DNA of 43,582 bases from the IMG/VR virus record IMGVR_UViG_3300032053_000157, positions 1 through 43,582 of that record; one strand, written 5' to 3'. Below the pieces are notes generated by a model that saw only the letters and a program-made list of their open reading frames with translations, made no database searches and was not told the origin of the DNA. Position numbers and translations under genes: made by a program. Numbering within the stretch: the first letter of the stretch is position 1; each line of letters opens with the position of its first letter. Below are positions 18,608 through 28,700 of this stretch, piece by piece. This DNA is from a virus.

Positions 18608-21600
18608 GCAAAATCTTAGAATTATTTCTGTAACGGTAGTTGATAGCTCAAGTATAAATGTTAAATTTTCTAGCAAATTAACATCTAATTTGATTACGTC
18701 TAACGTTTCAATTGTTTCTGAAACAATAAATGTTCCAGATTCTTCTGTATTAAAAATTGCAGTGAATGGAGACACATTACAAATTACATGTCAACCATTA
18801 ACTCAATTTGCATCCTATGTAATGCAATTTCAATCAACCACAAATCACCCTTTCATATCAGTAAATGGTGATGCTAAAATTTTAGAAGATGGTATCTCTA
18901 ATTATTTTGCAATTGTTGGACCTATAGATCCAGAAAGCACTTCTAGAGATTTTTTTAAAAGTTATTTTATAAATAACATCTATAATCTAGATGATGATAA
19001 CACAATAATTAGTAAATATATTCAATCTTTATCTACAATTTTAGATAAGAGTTTACATGATATTGGTCAAGTTAAAAATGAAAACTATTTATCATTTGAT
19101 GTAATAGATGAAGAAAAAATAAGGTCAGCAGGACCTTTTGATAGATTAAATGAAGAAGGTGCATATGAAATTATTCGTGTGGGCAGAACCCCAATATCTA
19201 GTAATGCTCAAAGTACTTTTCTTTATGATAGTTTCCCGTCTTATCCAATATCTTTAAGTAGACAAATAGTATCTGAAAGTTTGCTTCCAGACTCTGTTGA
19301 TGCAAATGGCATTTTTAATGTTAATAGTTTAGTTTTTAACTTATCAAATTCGCCAGTTATTAAAGTTACAAGTATAGTATTTACATTTACAACTACTCAT
19401 CCAATTTATACGTATGATATTTCAAAATTTGGATATCAAATTAAAAATTCTAGATATGATCAAGATTTTGCATTTTCATATGATTTATTAAATAATAATC
19501 AAATAAAAATAAGTGATAAAGTTTTAGAAGACCCTAATTTTTCATTAGCAAATATATTTAAAATTGATATTCAATATGAATATAAAAATTTAGGAATAAT
19601 TGTTAACCAAAATACTGTAAATGTGTTTTCTAATATTAAATCAATAAGAGAAGTGTTGCCACCAATTATTAATATATTTGATTTATCATATGCCCCATTG
19701 TTAGATACAAGTAATCAAACTCCAATTTCTGGTGGAGTTATATTTACTGATCCTAATGCAATTAATCCTGGGGACGTGCATCCAGCATTTAAAATTGAAA
19801 TACCATTTAGATTAAGCACATTACCATTTTCTCCGGGGCAATATTCTATTGACTATTCTACTGGTAGAGTTTATGTATATGGTTCTGATAACAAAAATGA
19901 TGGTACAGGTCCTTATCCTCCATTAGCAACATATAATTATAAATTGATATATAAATTTGATGTTGATTATTCTTACGATATTGATTCTCAAGATTTGGTA
20001 GCTCTTCCTTTTGGAAGTCTTTTATCTAATTCTGCATATATTAATTTTAGCTATGAACAAGTATTAATCCCAGATGTAGATTATGTCGCCAGCGTACATA
20101 AAGAATCTCTTAATGAAAGAGTAAACAATCGTATTGCTGCACTTAATGCTGTTAAGCCAACATATACTCCAATTACAAATGTATTTAGAGTTTATAATGA
20201 AACTTCTGGCGAACTATATACTATATCAAGATGGAGTAATGATAAAATTTATTATACTTATAATACTCCACCAAATATAACTTCTACAGTTCATGAAAGA
20301 GTCGCATTTCAAAATATTATAAATGAATTATTGTTTGTTGATTCTTATGTAACAAACACTTCTTCATTAAAAGTTATTAAAATTTTATTAAAAAATAACA
20401 GAATAGGAAGCCTATCTGAAGATAGTGTCGCATCTTCAGTTAATTCAAGTTTAAATTTTTCTAAATCCAATATATTTATAAATGAAAGATGGTTTGATAG
20501 GGGACAATCTGCCACAGCAAATTTAAATAAATTAATTAATGTTGGAGAATATTGTGTTGATTATGTTGATGGAATTATTTATTGTTCAGTATCTAATACT
20601 CAAGGACAAGACATTGGAACTATATCATATAAGACAACAAATATTATTCCAACAAGCCCACATTTAATTAGTGTTGATGATATCTATTATCAAATAAGCG
20701 TTTTATCTATAAAAGATAAACAATTTAAATATACATCTTTTGATGATGGAATCATAGTTCCCGAAATAGTTGATTACTCTGATGAGACATCATTAAATAA
20801 TAATGTTGGAGCACCATATCAAGTTAGTAATAATCAAGTCGGTATTTTTAATGTAACAACATTTTTGCCAGGCTTAACATATAATATAAAATCTGTAAGA
20901 GGTCTTTTTGTTTATGATGATATTATTAATAATATCAATCCATTAAATTTCGGATCATTTGCATTATCAAGTAACAACCAATTAATGGTTAAGCCAATTA
21001 TAAAACAAGTTTTTGATACAGTAGTTTCTGACATGTCAGGATTACATGTAACAATAAATGAAAATATCCCATATTTTTCTTCAAATATAACTTATAATTT
21101 TAGTGTGGTTAGACTGTCAGACTCTGCACAATTATGGAATTTATCTGGAACTATTATTCCGGGGAATCCCGTCAAATTAATTTTACCAGGAATAAATTCT
21201 CCAGTAGTTGGCGATTCGGTTATTATTACTTATACATTTACAATAAATAATTTATCTAGAGTAGTAGCTGATTATAATAAAGGTGACTATTATATTGATT
21301 ATTCATATCTTGCTGATGAAATTTTAATTAGCTATGAATATGGTGATAATAATTTAGATTTTAGACAGGGCAAGGTATTATCTTCTGGCGATACTTATTT
21401 CGTTACCTATAGAGCGGGAGCTTTACGTGATGCATTAGTTCAAAATTTCGGAACACTTATAAATGTTCCAGAATTAGAAACAATAGATGTTGATTTTAAT
21501 AGAGAAAGATATCGCGAAGCATTATATGCGGGACTTTCTTCATTCGTACAAGGTCCAACCGTATCTGCTATGAAAAATATTGGTAAAATTATCTCTCATA

Positions 21601-24600
21601 TTGAACCAGAAATCATAGAGTCAATATTTCAAAATTGGTCACTTGGAACAAGCTTGTTAAACCCTGAATCAATTAAAACAACTGGACAGTTCGCGTTAAT
21701 TCCTGCAAAATATGGCAACGCAGCATTAGTAAGTGATTCAAATCAAACAATAAAGCTACCTCTTAATTCTAATTTAAGATTAGAGAATGGAACATTTGAA
21801 GAATGGGTTATTCCTAATTGGAATGGACTTGATAATGATGCCATATTAACTTTCAATATTTTAAAAAATGGAACCCCAATCCCATCTAATCAAGTATTTA
21901 TTGGGGCAGCGGAAAATCATCCACAAATATATAAAGGTGAATTTACGGCTAGTAAATCGTCAAGTGTAATGGGTACCCCAAATAAAAATAAAGACGGTAT
22001 ATTCATTTATTATGATAAGGATGTATCTGGTAATTTTTATAGGTGGTATTTAGATTTTATTGATGGATATTCTGATGGCTATGTTGATGGATATGCTGAC
22101 GGATATACTCATAATTATAAACTTAAGATATCATCAACTGGTAAATTTTATGATTTAAAATCATTAACTGTCCCTAAGCCAAATTATTTAAACATTTTTA
22201 CAGGCGTTAATTTTGTTACCATAAATGTTCAACCAACTCATAAACTTAATGAAACATTAACGTTTGTTTCAGATGTAGACCATTATCTATTAGATTTTGG
22301 AGAAGAAGAAAATAGAAATAGATTATCAATTTTTAAAGATCCAAGTGGATATTTTAATTTTAGAATATTTGATCGTCGTGGAGAAAATTTTACTGTTAGT
22401 GCAGATGTTTCTAAATGGCGCGCAGGAGAACAACATTATGTTTCTGCTTCTTGGAAATTAAATTCTAAAGAAAGAAGAGACGAAATGCACCTCTTTATTG
22501 ATGGATTTGAAGTTCCAAATATTATAAAATATGGAGAAAAACTTAGACCATATTTGCATGAAAATTTTAGAACAGTTAATCCAGAAGAAGTGGTTGGTCT
22601 TGCTGCAAGAGATATTGTTGGTTCTAATGATTTGGTTACTATATTTGGAAATAACACAGTTAGCTCATCAATTAATTTTAGTGTTTTTAATATTTTTCCA
22701 GGTGATACTATTTTTATTGATGAGATTGGATTTAATCCTAGCGGGTATACTATTTTAAGTATTAGTGGACAAACACTTACACTTAGCACAACAATGCCGC
22801 TTTCATTAACTAATGTAAGATTTTCTGTTAACAGAACAAATTATTCATTAACATCTGAAATTGATATTTATCCAAATATTGCAGTATCAATATTAACTCC
22901 TACCATAACTGCAAGCGATCTTATACTTACTTTAGGATCTAATATAGTCACATCTTCATCGATTAATTTTACTTCTAGTAATGTTTTACCTGGATATGTT
23001 ATTAAAATTGATAATATGGGATTAGAAGTTTCTTATACTATACTTAGTGTTAATAATTATTCATTAACTATTAGTGCAAATATTCCAATATCTTCTGCTG
23101 GATCGGTTTTTTATATTTATCCAAATGTTGAACAAGAATTACATGGTAAGAGAGCAATAAGAAAAGACTATTCAATTTCTAAAGATATTAATTTTCAAAA
23201 TATATTAACTATATCTAATGGTGTTAATGCTAATGATTTAATTTTAATAAGAACTCTTGGACTTAATCATCAAAGAACTAGAGGCAGATATTATGTTTGG
23301 AGTAATCAAGTTCAAAATATATTAATGACAAAATTACCACCACCAATATCTTTAGATGAAGCTAAAATATTTAGAGTTATTTTGCCAAAAACACTTATTG
23401 GACCAACAAATAGTACATTAAGTGCTGGCGTTTTTGTATCCAATAATTTATCTTGTGCTCAACCATCAAATGCTCAGCAAGGTAGAACTTTAAGCGTAAT
23501 TATAAGCGGAACAAATGTTGATTTTTCTGTACCAGTTAAAGTAACTATCAATGGTGTTGTTGGAATTAATACAATATCTGAAGATATATATTTTAATGAT
23601 TATGGAACATTGAATTTTACAAATTATTATGTTTCAATTAATTATATTAAAGTGACTTGTAAGCCGCTTAATCCTGCAAAATCATTTTTAAATATAGATG
23701 TAAAAGAAAAATATGAAATCACTAAGAGTGAATTAAGTGGATTAGTTCCAGTAATTAAGTTTAGTTATCAAATTAAAGCTGGTTATAATTTAATGACTGA
23801 TGGATACGCTACTGTTAGAGATAATACTACAACTTTTAGTGCATTAAGCGTTGGTAATTATTTAGTTATCAATCAACCTCCAGCAGTTGCTGGTTATTAT
23901 AAAATAACAGGAATATCAGCAGACAGGCATTCATTAACTATCGCTTCTACTTATACATCATTTCCATTACCTTTGGCTTCATTCACTAATGGTGTATATC
24001 AAATATTGGATGTTATTGATGCGCGTTCTGGATTACAAAACGGATTCTTTACTCTTGAACAGGCGCTTATGCCAGGTCAACCATATTTTATGGATGCAGG
24101 GTTTTATGAATTAGATTATTTTACATATACAAGTATAGAGTTAAATCCTCAAAATTCATATATTTATTTTGGAAGTGATTTTAAAGGACATAATCAAATA
24201 CATGCTTTAATGGACCAAATAAAAATTTATTCTGAAAAATTAACAGATACTAGAATTGGTGAAACAGTCGCTGTTAATCAAAGATCTATTACAAAAGACT
24301 TTAACTCATTGAAAGCTTTGAAAAAAGATCAACATACATTAGCATTAATAAATTTTGATGTTTATCCATTTACAAATGATTCAGATTATTATCTAAATTA
24401 TAATAATAAAAAATTCATTCAATCTAGCTCTACTATTAATGATAATTTTGGTTATAGTTTAGTTATCACAAATGATCCAGTTATCGTGGATAATGCTGGA
24501 ATTTTAGATACTAAAAAAGAAGGGTCCATAGAGTTTTGGATAAATCCATTTTTTGATACTGGAAATGATCCTGTTGATAGATTTTATTTTGATGCTTTTG

Positions 24601-25778
24601 GTGCAGTTATAGAAGAAACTATTAGCTTAAATGAAGTTAGTATTAAACTTTCTAAACCTGCTGAACAAATAGTCTCAGTTAAATTAAAAAATGGTGACCC
24701 TCATATTGATTACTTCGCCGGGGGCTCATTAGATATTGATTTGCAAAATGCAATCTCCCAGCAAACATTAAGTTTTAATGATAGCACTATTATTATTTCT
24801 CAAAAAGCATTACAAATAATTTCAGTTAAAATTGTAAATGATTTTAGTGGTGTAGATTATTTTGATGGCGGTGTAATTGGTCCAGATGGAACTACACTTT
24901 ATCTTGGTAAGCCATTACCACAAAATAACTTATTGGTCATTGTAATTTATAAACCTTTAAATTCTGGAAATAATACATTAAATTCTCAAATAATCAGATT
25001 GAATAAAAAATTACCAGAACAAATATCTCAAGTAATTGTAACTTATATCCCAAGAGGATTACAAGGTGATCGCATATCAATCTTTAAAGACACATTTGGT
25101 TATTTAAATTTTGCAATTAGAGCCTCACATATTGATTATGTGCTTAGAGCGCCTACTTTCTGGACAAATGGAACTTGGCATAGAGTTAAAGCCAGCTATA
25201 AAATCAATTCTAATAAAGATGAAATGAGGCTTTTTGCAGATGGCTATGAATGGGGCAATGTTTTATTTGGAACAAGCGCAACATTTGGCGATTTCCCATT
25301 TGTAATGGGGTCTTCATTTGCTGGTGATGGATACGATGGATACGATGGCTATGGGATTTTAGGAAATATTAGTTTTAAAGATCCAATTAATAATTTTTTC
25401 ATTGGGTCTCAATATACTCATGAGAGCCCAGCTTATGTTTTAATTGATAATTTAAGAATTAGCAATATTTCTAGACCTATCTATGCTCCATATGGTGAGC
25501 CGAGAGATGTTAATTATACTAAAAATTTAGATGTTGCTTTCCCTGTGACCACAGATTTATATACTACTTATTTAAGTGATTTTGATGCTAAATCTTTTAA
25601 AAATACTGACTTTGTAACATTAAAAAATAAAAAGAATGGATTATTTGATTTTTCCATGAATATTTTTGATTCTTTTGGTATAATAAATAGTAGTCCCAAA
25701 GTTAAGCTAATATTAGAAGAACTTATTAAAATTTTAAAGCCAGCAAGCTCTAGGGTGTTTTTAAAGTATATTATATGA
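18606..25778 (+). CDS. Giant baseplate/fibre protein with two LamG-like domains (2390 aa)
   Basis: The N-terminal part, near residues 100-200, has a gpI-like region (SRDFFKSYFINNIYNLDDD, then SKYIQSLSTILDKSLHDIGQ), fitting the gpJ-to-gpI gene order. Most of the rest is beta-rich. Two segments look like concanavalin/LamG sandwiches: residues about 1038-1320 (with RRDEMHLFIDGFEVPN) and about 1914-2295 (with KDEMRLFADGYEWGN), clearly copies of one fold. Each has a nearby DGY tandem, at 22062-22106 and 25326-25352. Other repeats are a W-N module near residue 834 shared with the gpJ-like protein, and a roughly 60-residue unit near 1341, 1436 and 1737. LamG-type folds often bind sugars, so attachment or fibre-anchoring roles are plausible. 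No ribosome site is apparent. Confidence 0.65.
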   Translation: MQNLRIISVTVVDSSSINVKFSSKLTSNLITSNVSIVSETINVPDSSVLKIAVNGDTLQITCQPLTQFASYVMQFQSTTNHPFISVNGDAKILEDGISNYFAIVGPIDPESTSRDFFKSYFINNIYNLDDDNTIISKYIQSLSTILDKSLHDIGQVKNENYLSFDVIDEEKIRSAGPFDRLNEEGAYEIIRVGRTPISSNAQSTFLYDSFPSYPISLSRQIVSESLLPDSVDANGIFNVNSLVFNLSNSPVIKVTSIVFTFTTTHPIYTYDISKFGYQIKNSRYDQDFAFSYDLLNNNQIKISDKVLEDPNFSLANIFKIDIQYEYKNLGIIVNQNTVNVFSNIKSIREVLPPIINIFDLSYAPLLDTSNQTPISGGVIFTDPNAINPGDVHPAFKIEIPFRLSTLPFSPGQYSIDYSTGRVYVYGSDNKNDGTGPYPPLATYNYKLIYKFDVDYSYDIDSQDLVALPFGSLLSNSAYINFSYEQVLIPDVDYVASVHKESLNERVNNRIAALNAVKPTYTPITNVFRVYNETSGELYTISRWSNDKIYYTYNTPPNITSTVHERVAFQNIINELLFVDSYVTNTSSLKVIKILLKNNRIGSLSEDSVASSVNSSLNFSKSNIFINERWFDRGQSATANLNKLINVGEYCVDYVDGIIYCSVSNTQGQDIGTISYKTTNIIPTSPHLISVDDIYYQISVLSIKDKQFKYTSFDDGIIVPEIVDYSDETSLNNNVGAPYQVSNNQVGIFNVTTFLPGLTYNIKSVRGLFVYDDIINNINPLNFGSFALSSNNQLMVKPIIKQVFDTVVSDMSGLHVTINENIPYFSSNITYNFSVVRLSDSAQLWNLSGTIIPGNPVKLILPGINSPVVGDSVIITYTFTINNLSRVVADYNKGDYYIDYSYLADEILISYEYGDNNLDFRQGKVLSSGDTYFVTYRAGALRDALVQNFGTLINVPELETIDVDFNRERYREALYAGLSSFVQGPTVSAMKNIGKIISHIEPEIIESIFQNWSLGTSLLNPESIKTTGQFALIPAKYGNAALVSDSNQTIKLPLNSNLRLENGTFEEWVIPNWNGLDNDAILTFNILKNGTPIPSNQVFIGAAENHPQIYKGEFTASKSSSVMGTPNKNKDGIFIYYDKDVSGNFYRWYLDFIDGYSDGYVDGYADGYTHNYKLKISSTGKFYDLKSLTVPKPNYLNIFTGVNFVTINVQPTHKLNETLTFVSDVDHYLLDFGEEENRNRLSIFKDPSGYFNFRIFDRRGENFTVSADVSKWRAGEQHYVSASWKLNSKERRDEMHLFIDGFEVPNIIKYGEKLRPYLHENFRTVNPEEVVGLAARDIVGSNDLVTIFGNNTVSSSINFSVFNIFPGDTIFIDEIGFNPSGYTILSISGQTLTLSTTMPLSLTNVRFSVNRTNYSLTSEIDIYPNIAVSILTPTITASDLILTLGSNIVTSSSINFTSSNVLPGYVIKIDNMGLEVSYTILSVNNYSLTISANIPISSAGSVFYIYPNVEQELHGKRAIRKDYSISKDINFQNILTISNGVNANDLILIRTLGLNHQRTRGRYYVWSNQVQNILMTKLPPPISLDEAKIFRVILPKTLIGPTNSTLSAGVFVSNNLSCAQPSNAQQGRTLSVIISGTNVDFSVPVKVTINGVVGINTISEDIYFNDYGTLNFTNYYVSINYIKVTCKPLNPAKSFLNIDVKEKYEITKSELSGLVPVIKFSYQIKAGYNLMTDGYATVRDNTTTFSALSVGNYLVINQPPAVAGYYKITGISADRHSLTIASTYTSFPLPLASFTNGVYQILDVIDARSGLQNGFFTLEQALMPGQPYFMDAGFYELDYFTYTSIELNPQNSYIYFGSDFKGHNQIHALMDQIKIYSEKLTDTRIGETVAVNQRSITKDFNSLKALKKDQHTLALINFDVYPFTNDSDYYLNYNNKKFIQSSSTINDNFGYSLVITNDPVIVDNAGILDTKKEGSIEFWINPFFDTGNDPVDRFYFDAFGAVIEETISLNEVSIKLSKPAEQIVSVKLKNGDPHIDYFAGGSLDIDLQNAISQQTLSFNDSTIIISQKALQIISVKIVNDFSGVDYFDGGVIGPDGTTLYLGKPLPQNNLLVIVIYKPLNSGNNTLNSQIIRLNKKLPEQISQVIVTYIPRGLQGDRISIFKDTFGYLNFAIRASHIDYVLRAPTFWTNGTWHRVKASYKINSNKDEMRLFADGYEWGNVLFGTSATFGDFPFVMGSSFAGDGYDGYDGYGILGNISFKDPINNFFIGSQYTHESPAYVLIDNLRISNISRPIYAPYGEPRDVNYTKNLDVAFPVTTDLYTTYLSDFDAKSFKNTDFVTLKNKKNGLFDFSMNIFDSFGIINSSPKVKLILEELIKILKPASSRVFLKYII
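22062..22106 (+). repeat. In-frame DGY tandem, five copies of a four-codon unit (last one partial)
   Basis: The codons spell DGYSDGYVDGYADGY, with third-position changes between copies. It lies inside the first LamG-like domain of the 2390-residue protein, at residues 1153-1167. Such Asp/Gly turns could bind calcium or form a flexible loop, but this is inference. Confidence 0.85.
25326..25352 (+). repeat. In-frame DGY tandem, three copies
   Basis: Three consecutive DGY codon triplets (residues 2241-2249) occur in the second LamG-like domain, at a place comparable to the first DGY tandem at 22062-22106. Confidence 0.85.
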
Positions 25779-25785
25779 GAAAATA

Positions 25786-28700
25786 ATGGTTAAAAGAAAT
25801 CCGGTTTCTACTTTGCAAAACACTTGGTTCGATTCCGAACAAGTGGATGATACTGATCTGGCTACAGAACAAAATTATAATAATAGTACAGAAGCGTCTA
25901 TTATTTCCAATCATATTGGTGAAGGTGTATTAAAAGACGCTTTAAATCAAAATATTTTATTTGATTCTTCACTTATATCCACTCTTCTAGATGGAACTAA
26001 TGTTAGCCCGCAGGCACAGCCTTCAGATAATAATTTTGGAAATCAATTAGAAATAGAATTAAGTCAATCAAAAGCTGCCGGAAAACGTGCAGTTAAGGTT
26101 GCTATTATTGGATTGGATTTTCAAAGCAATTTACAATATGAAACATTTATTTTTCATGTTAATGAAAAGAAACTTGGCTCAAAACATTTTACTAAAATTT
26201 TAACTATTTTTATTAATGATTTTATTGGTGAAAAGGGTAAATCTTTTAATCTTGGTGGGGAATTAGTTATTAAAGAAGCTCTGCCGTTAACATTGTCTCG
26301 TGACGCTATCATGGTGTCACAAGATGTAGAACCTAATTTATTCTTTAGAGACTTTATTCCAGCAGAAAGTGCAACATTACAAACCTTATTACAATCATCA
26401 TTGCCAACTTATAATCCAGATGATTTAAATATTACAGCTAATGCAAAAGATATTCGTTCTTTATTAAGAGATGATGTTAGTACTCAAATTGGTCAAAAGT
26501 TTTTAGCAACAACAAATAATATTCAAAAAATTACACTTCTTCTTTCTGTTAAAAATAGAGAAGAAGGTATGGAGACTGATTTAATTTGGAATGGAGATAT
26601 TGTTGTTAGTATTTATCCATTACAATCAACTGTTAATTGCCCAACAGATATCGCACCAAATCTATCAATTGATTTTGATCCTGCAAATATCCCATTAGCA
26701 CAAGTTAGTTTTAATTATAATTCATTACAACAGGTTGGAACTGTTTTAGATTCTGTTTCACAACCAGTTGATTTTATTTTTAGCAATAGTGCCGTAGCTA
26801 GTGGCAGCACGATTTTATCAAATAATTATTATGCCGTTACAATTAAAAGATCTGGTTCGGCAAATAAATGTGATATTTTAATTGCTGTTGGAAATGATAG
26901 AGTTTCTAATTCTAGAGAAACTATTTTTAATGGTAATATTTGGACTGATGTTACTGATGAAGATATCTGGTTTCAAATTTGGACTGATGCGGCTAAAGTT
27001 AGTGATGGTCAAGGATATGAGTCCGGCTTTGGCATTATAGTTCCTAAAACTAATTTAGATACAAATAGCTCAACAACTACAGATTATGTTCTTAATCATT
27101 TAAGTTTCTTTGGTACAGATATCTTTAGAGCGGTGTTAGCTGCTAATTTAGAAAAAAGCACTCCAGTACAAGATCAAAGAACTGGAAATTCAGTTTTTTC
27201 TAGACAACAACATGTTCCAAGCATTAGCCTTCTTAATACTTTAGAAGTTGCTAGTTTAGAAAATACTTCAGATCCATTATTGCTTGGTGCTATTGTAGAT
27301 AAAAATAGAAAGTTTTTTGATATTGCTACTGCAAATATTTTAACAAAATTACATAGCGCAACAATTGTCGATAATGAAATGATTTTTAGAATCGTTGACG
27401 ATCCAACAGATATAGTAAGATATGATACTTCAGTATTGAGTTTAGTTTCTAATTTATTAAATGGCGATTTAACAAATGCAAAAATTGTTCCAGATAATGG
27501 GGCAGCAAATACTTATTATAGAATTGCCAAAGCTGAACTAGTATCAATGATTACTGGAGATGTTGATGGTGATGGGCTTATTACGTCGAATGATTTAGAT
27601 TTATTAAATAGTTATGTTGGATTCAATATGAATTCATCTCCACCATTAAATACTATTATTACTACTGCTGGTAGTACAACTACATTTATTAATGGATACT
27701 ATTCTCATCTAGGACCTTTCTCTAATTTATTTACTATTACATTTCAAGTTGTTGATCCTATAACAAATTTAATTGTTGCAAATGGAAGTGATGGGGTTTT
27801 AGTTGCACATCCAACTGATGATAGGCTTGCAGAATTTACTAGCGCAAGTGTTAGCTTTAATACAATTGTAGGTTTGGGAAATTATAAATTAGTTATTAAT
27901 ACTCCAAGTAATCAAGAAAATTGCGGAGGGTTTGATATTATATCATTAGACTCACTAACAGACGTCGTAACAATTCGTAAAATTATATTAAATGGTAATT
28001 CATTATTAGAAATGATGCGTGCAGATATTAATGGCGATTTTTATATTGATAATATTGATGGATATTTACTTGATAATTATCTTCAAAGAGTTCCATTGGT
28101 CGTTTCTCCAATCGCAACCTATCCTGCACCAGCAACAAATCCTTATAATAAAATTGGCACAAGATTTAATGCAATTAGATTTGTATTAGAAGAATTTATT
28201 GATCGTGCAGACGATTATGCTTCTTTAATTTCAAATAGAAATGATATTGTCCATCCAATTCCTGATATTTTCTTGAATGATGGATATTTAAATAATCATG
28301 ATTATTATACATCTCCAATATTTATTACAATATCTAAAGAGCTTAGTTGGGATGAAACATTAATAGTTGGAAATAGTGCAATCAAATCTGTTCCAAGTAC
28401 ATTTATTAAAGATGTTGGCTTCATAGACCCAAGATGTGATAGCCGACAAGGAATACATTTAACTACTTACCCAATATCTCCAAATTATGATCCTGGTTTA
28501 GTAGATTTTTATGTTCCTAATAATTTAATTTTAGGTAATGGTGGGCAAATACTTCGTCCTTCTGGAAATTTCTATAAAGTAGATTTTGAAATGGGAACAA
28601 TTGTTCTTGAAATTCCAGATGGACTTTATGGCACTGAAAAAACAATAAATATATTTAATGATTTTGTTGCGGATTATACTGGCGAAGCTGTCACTCGACT

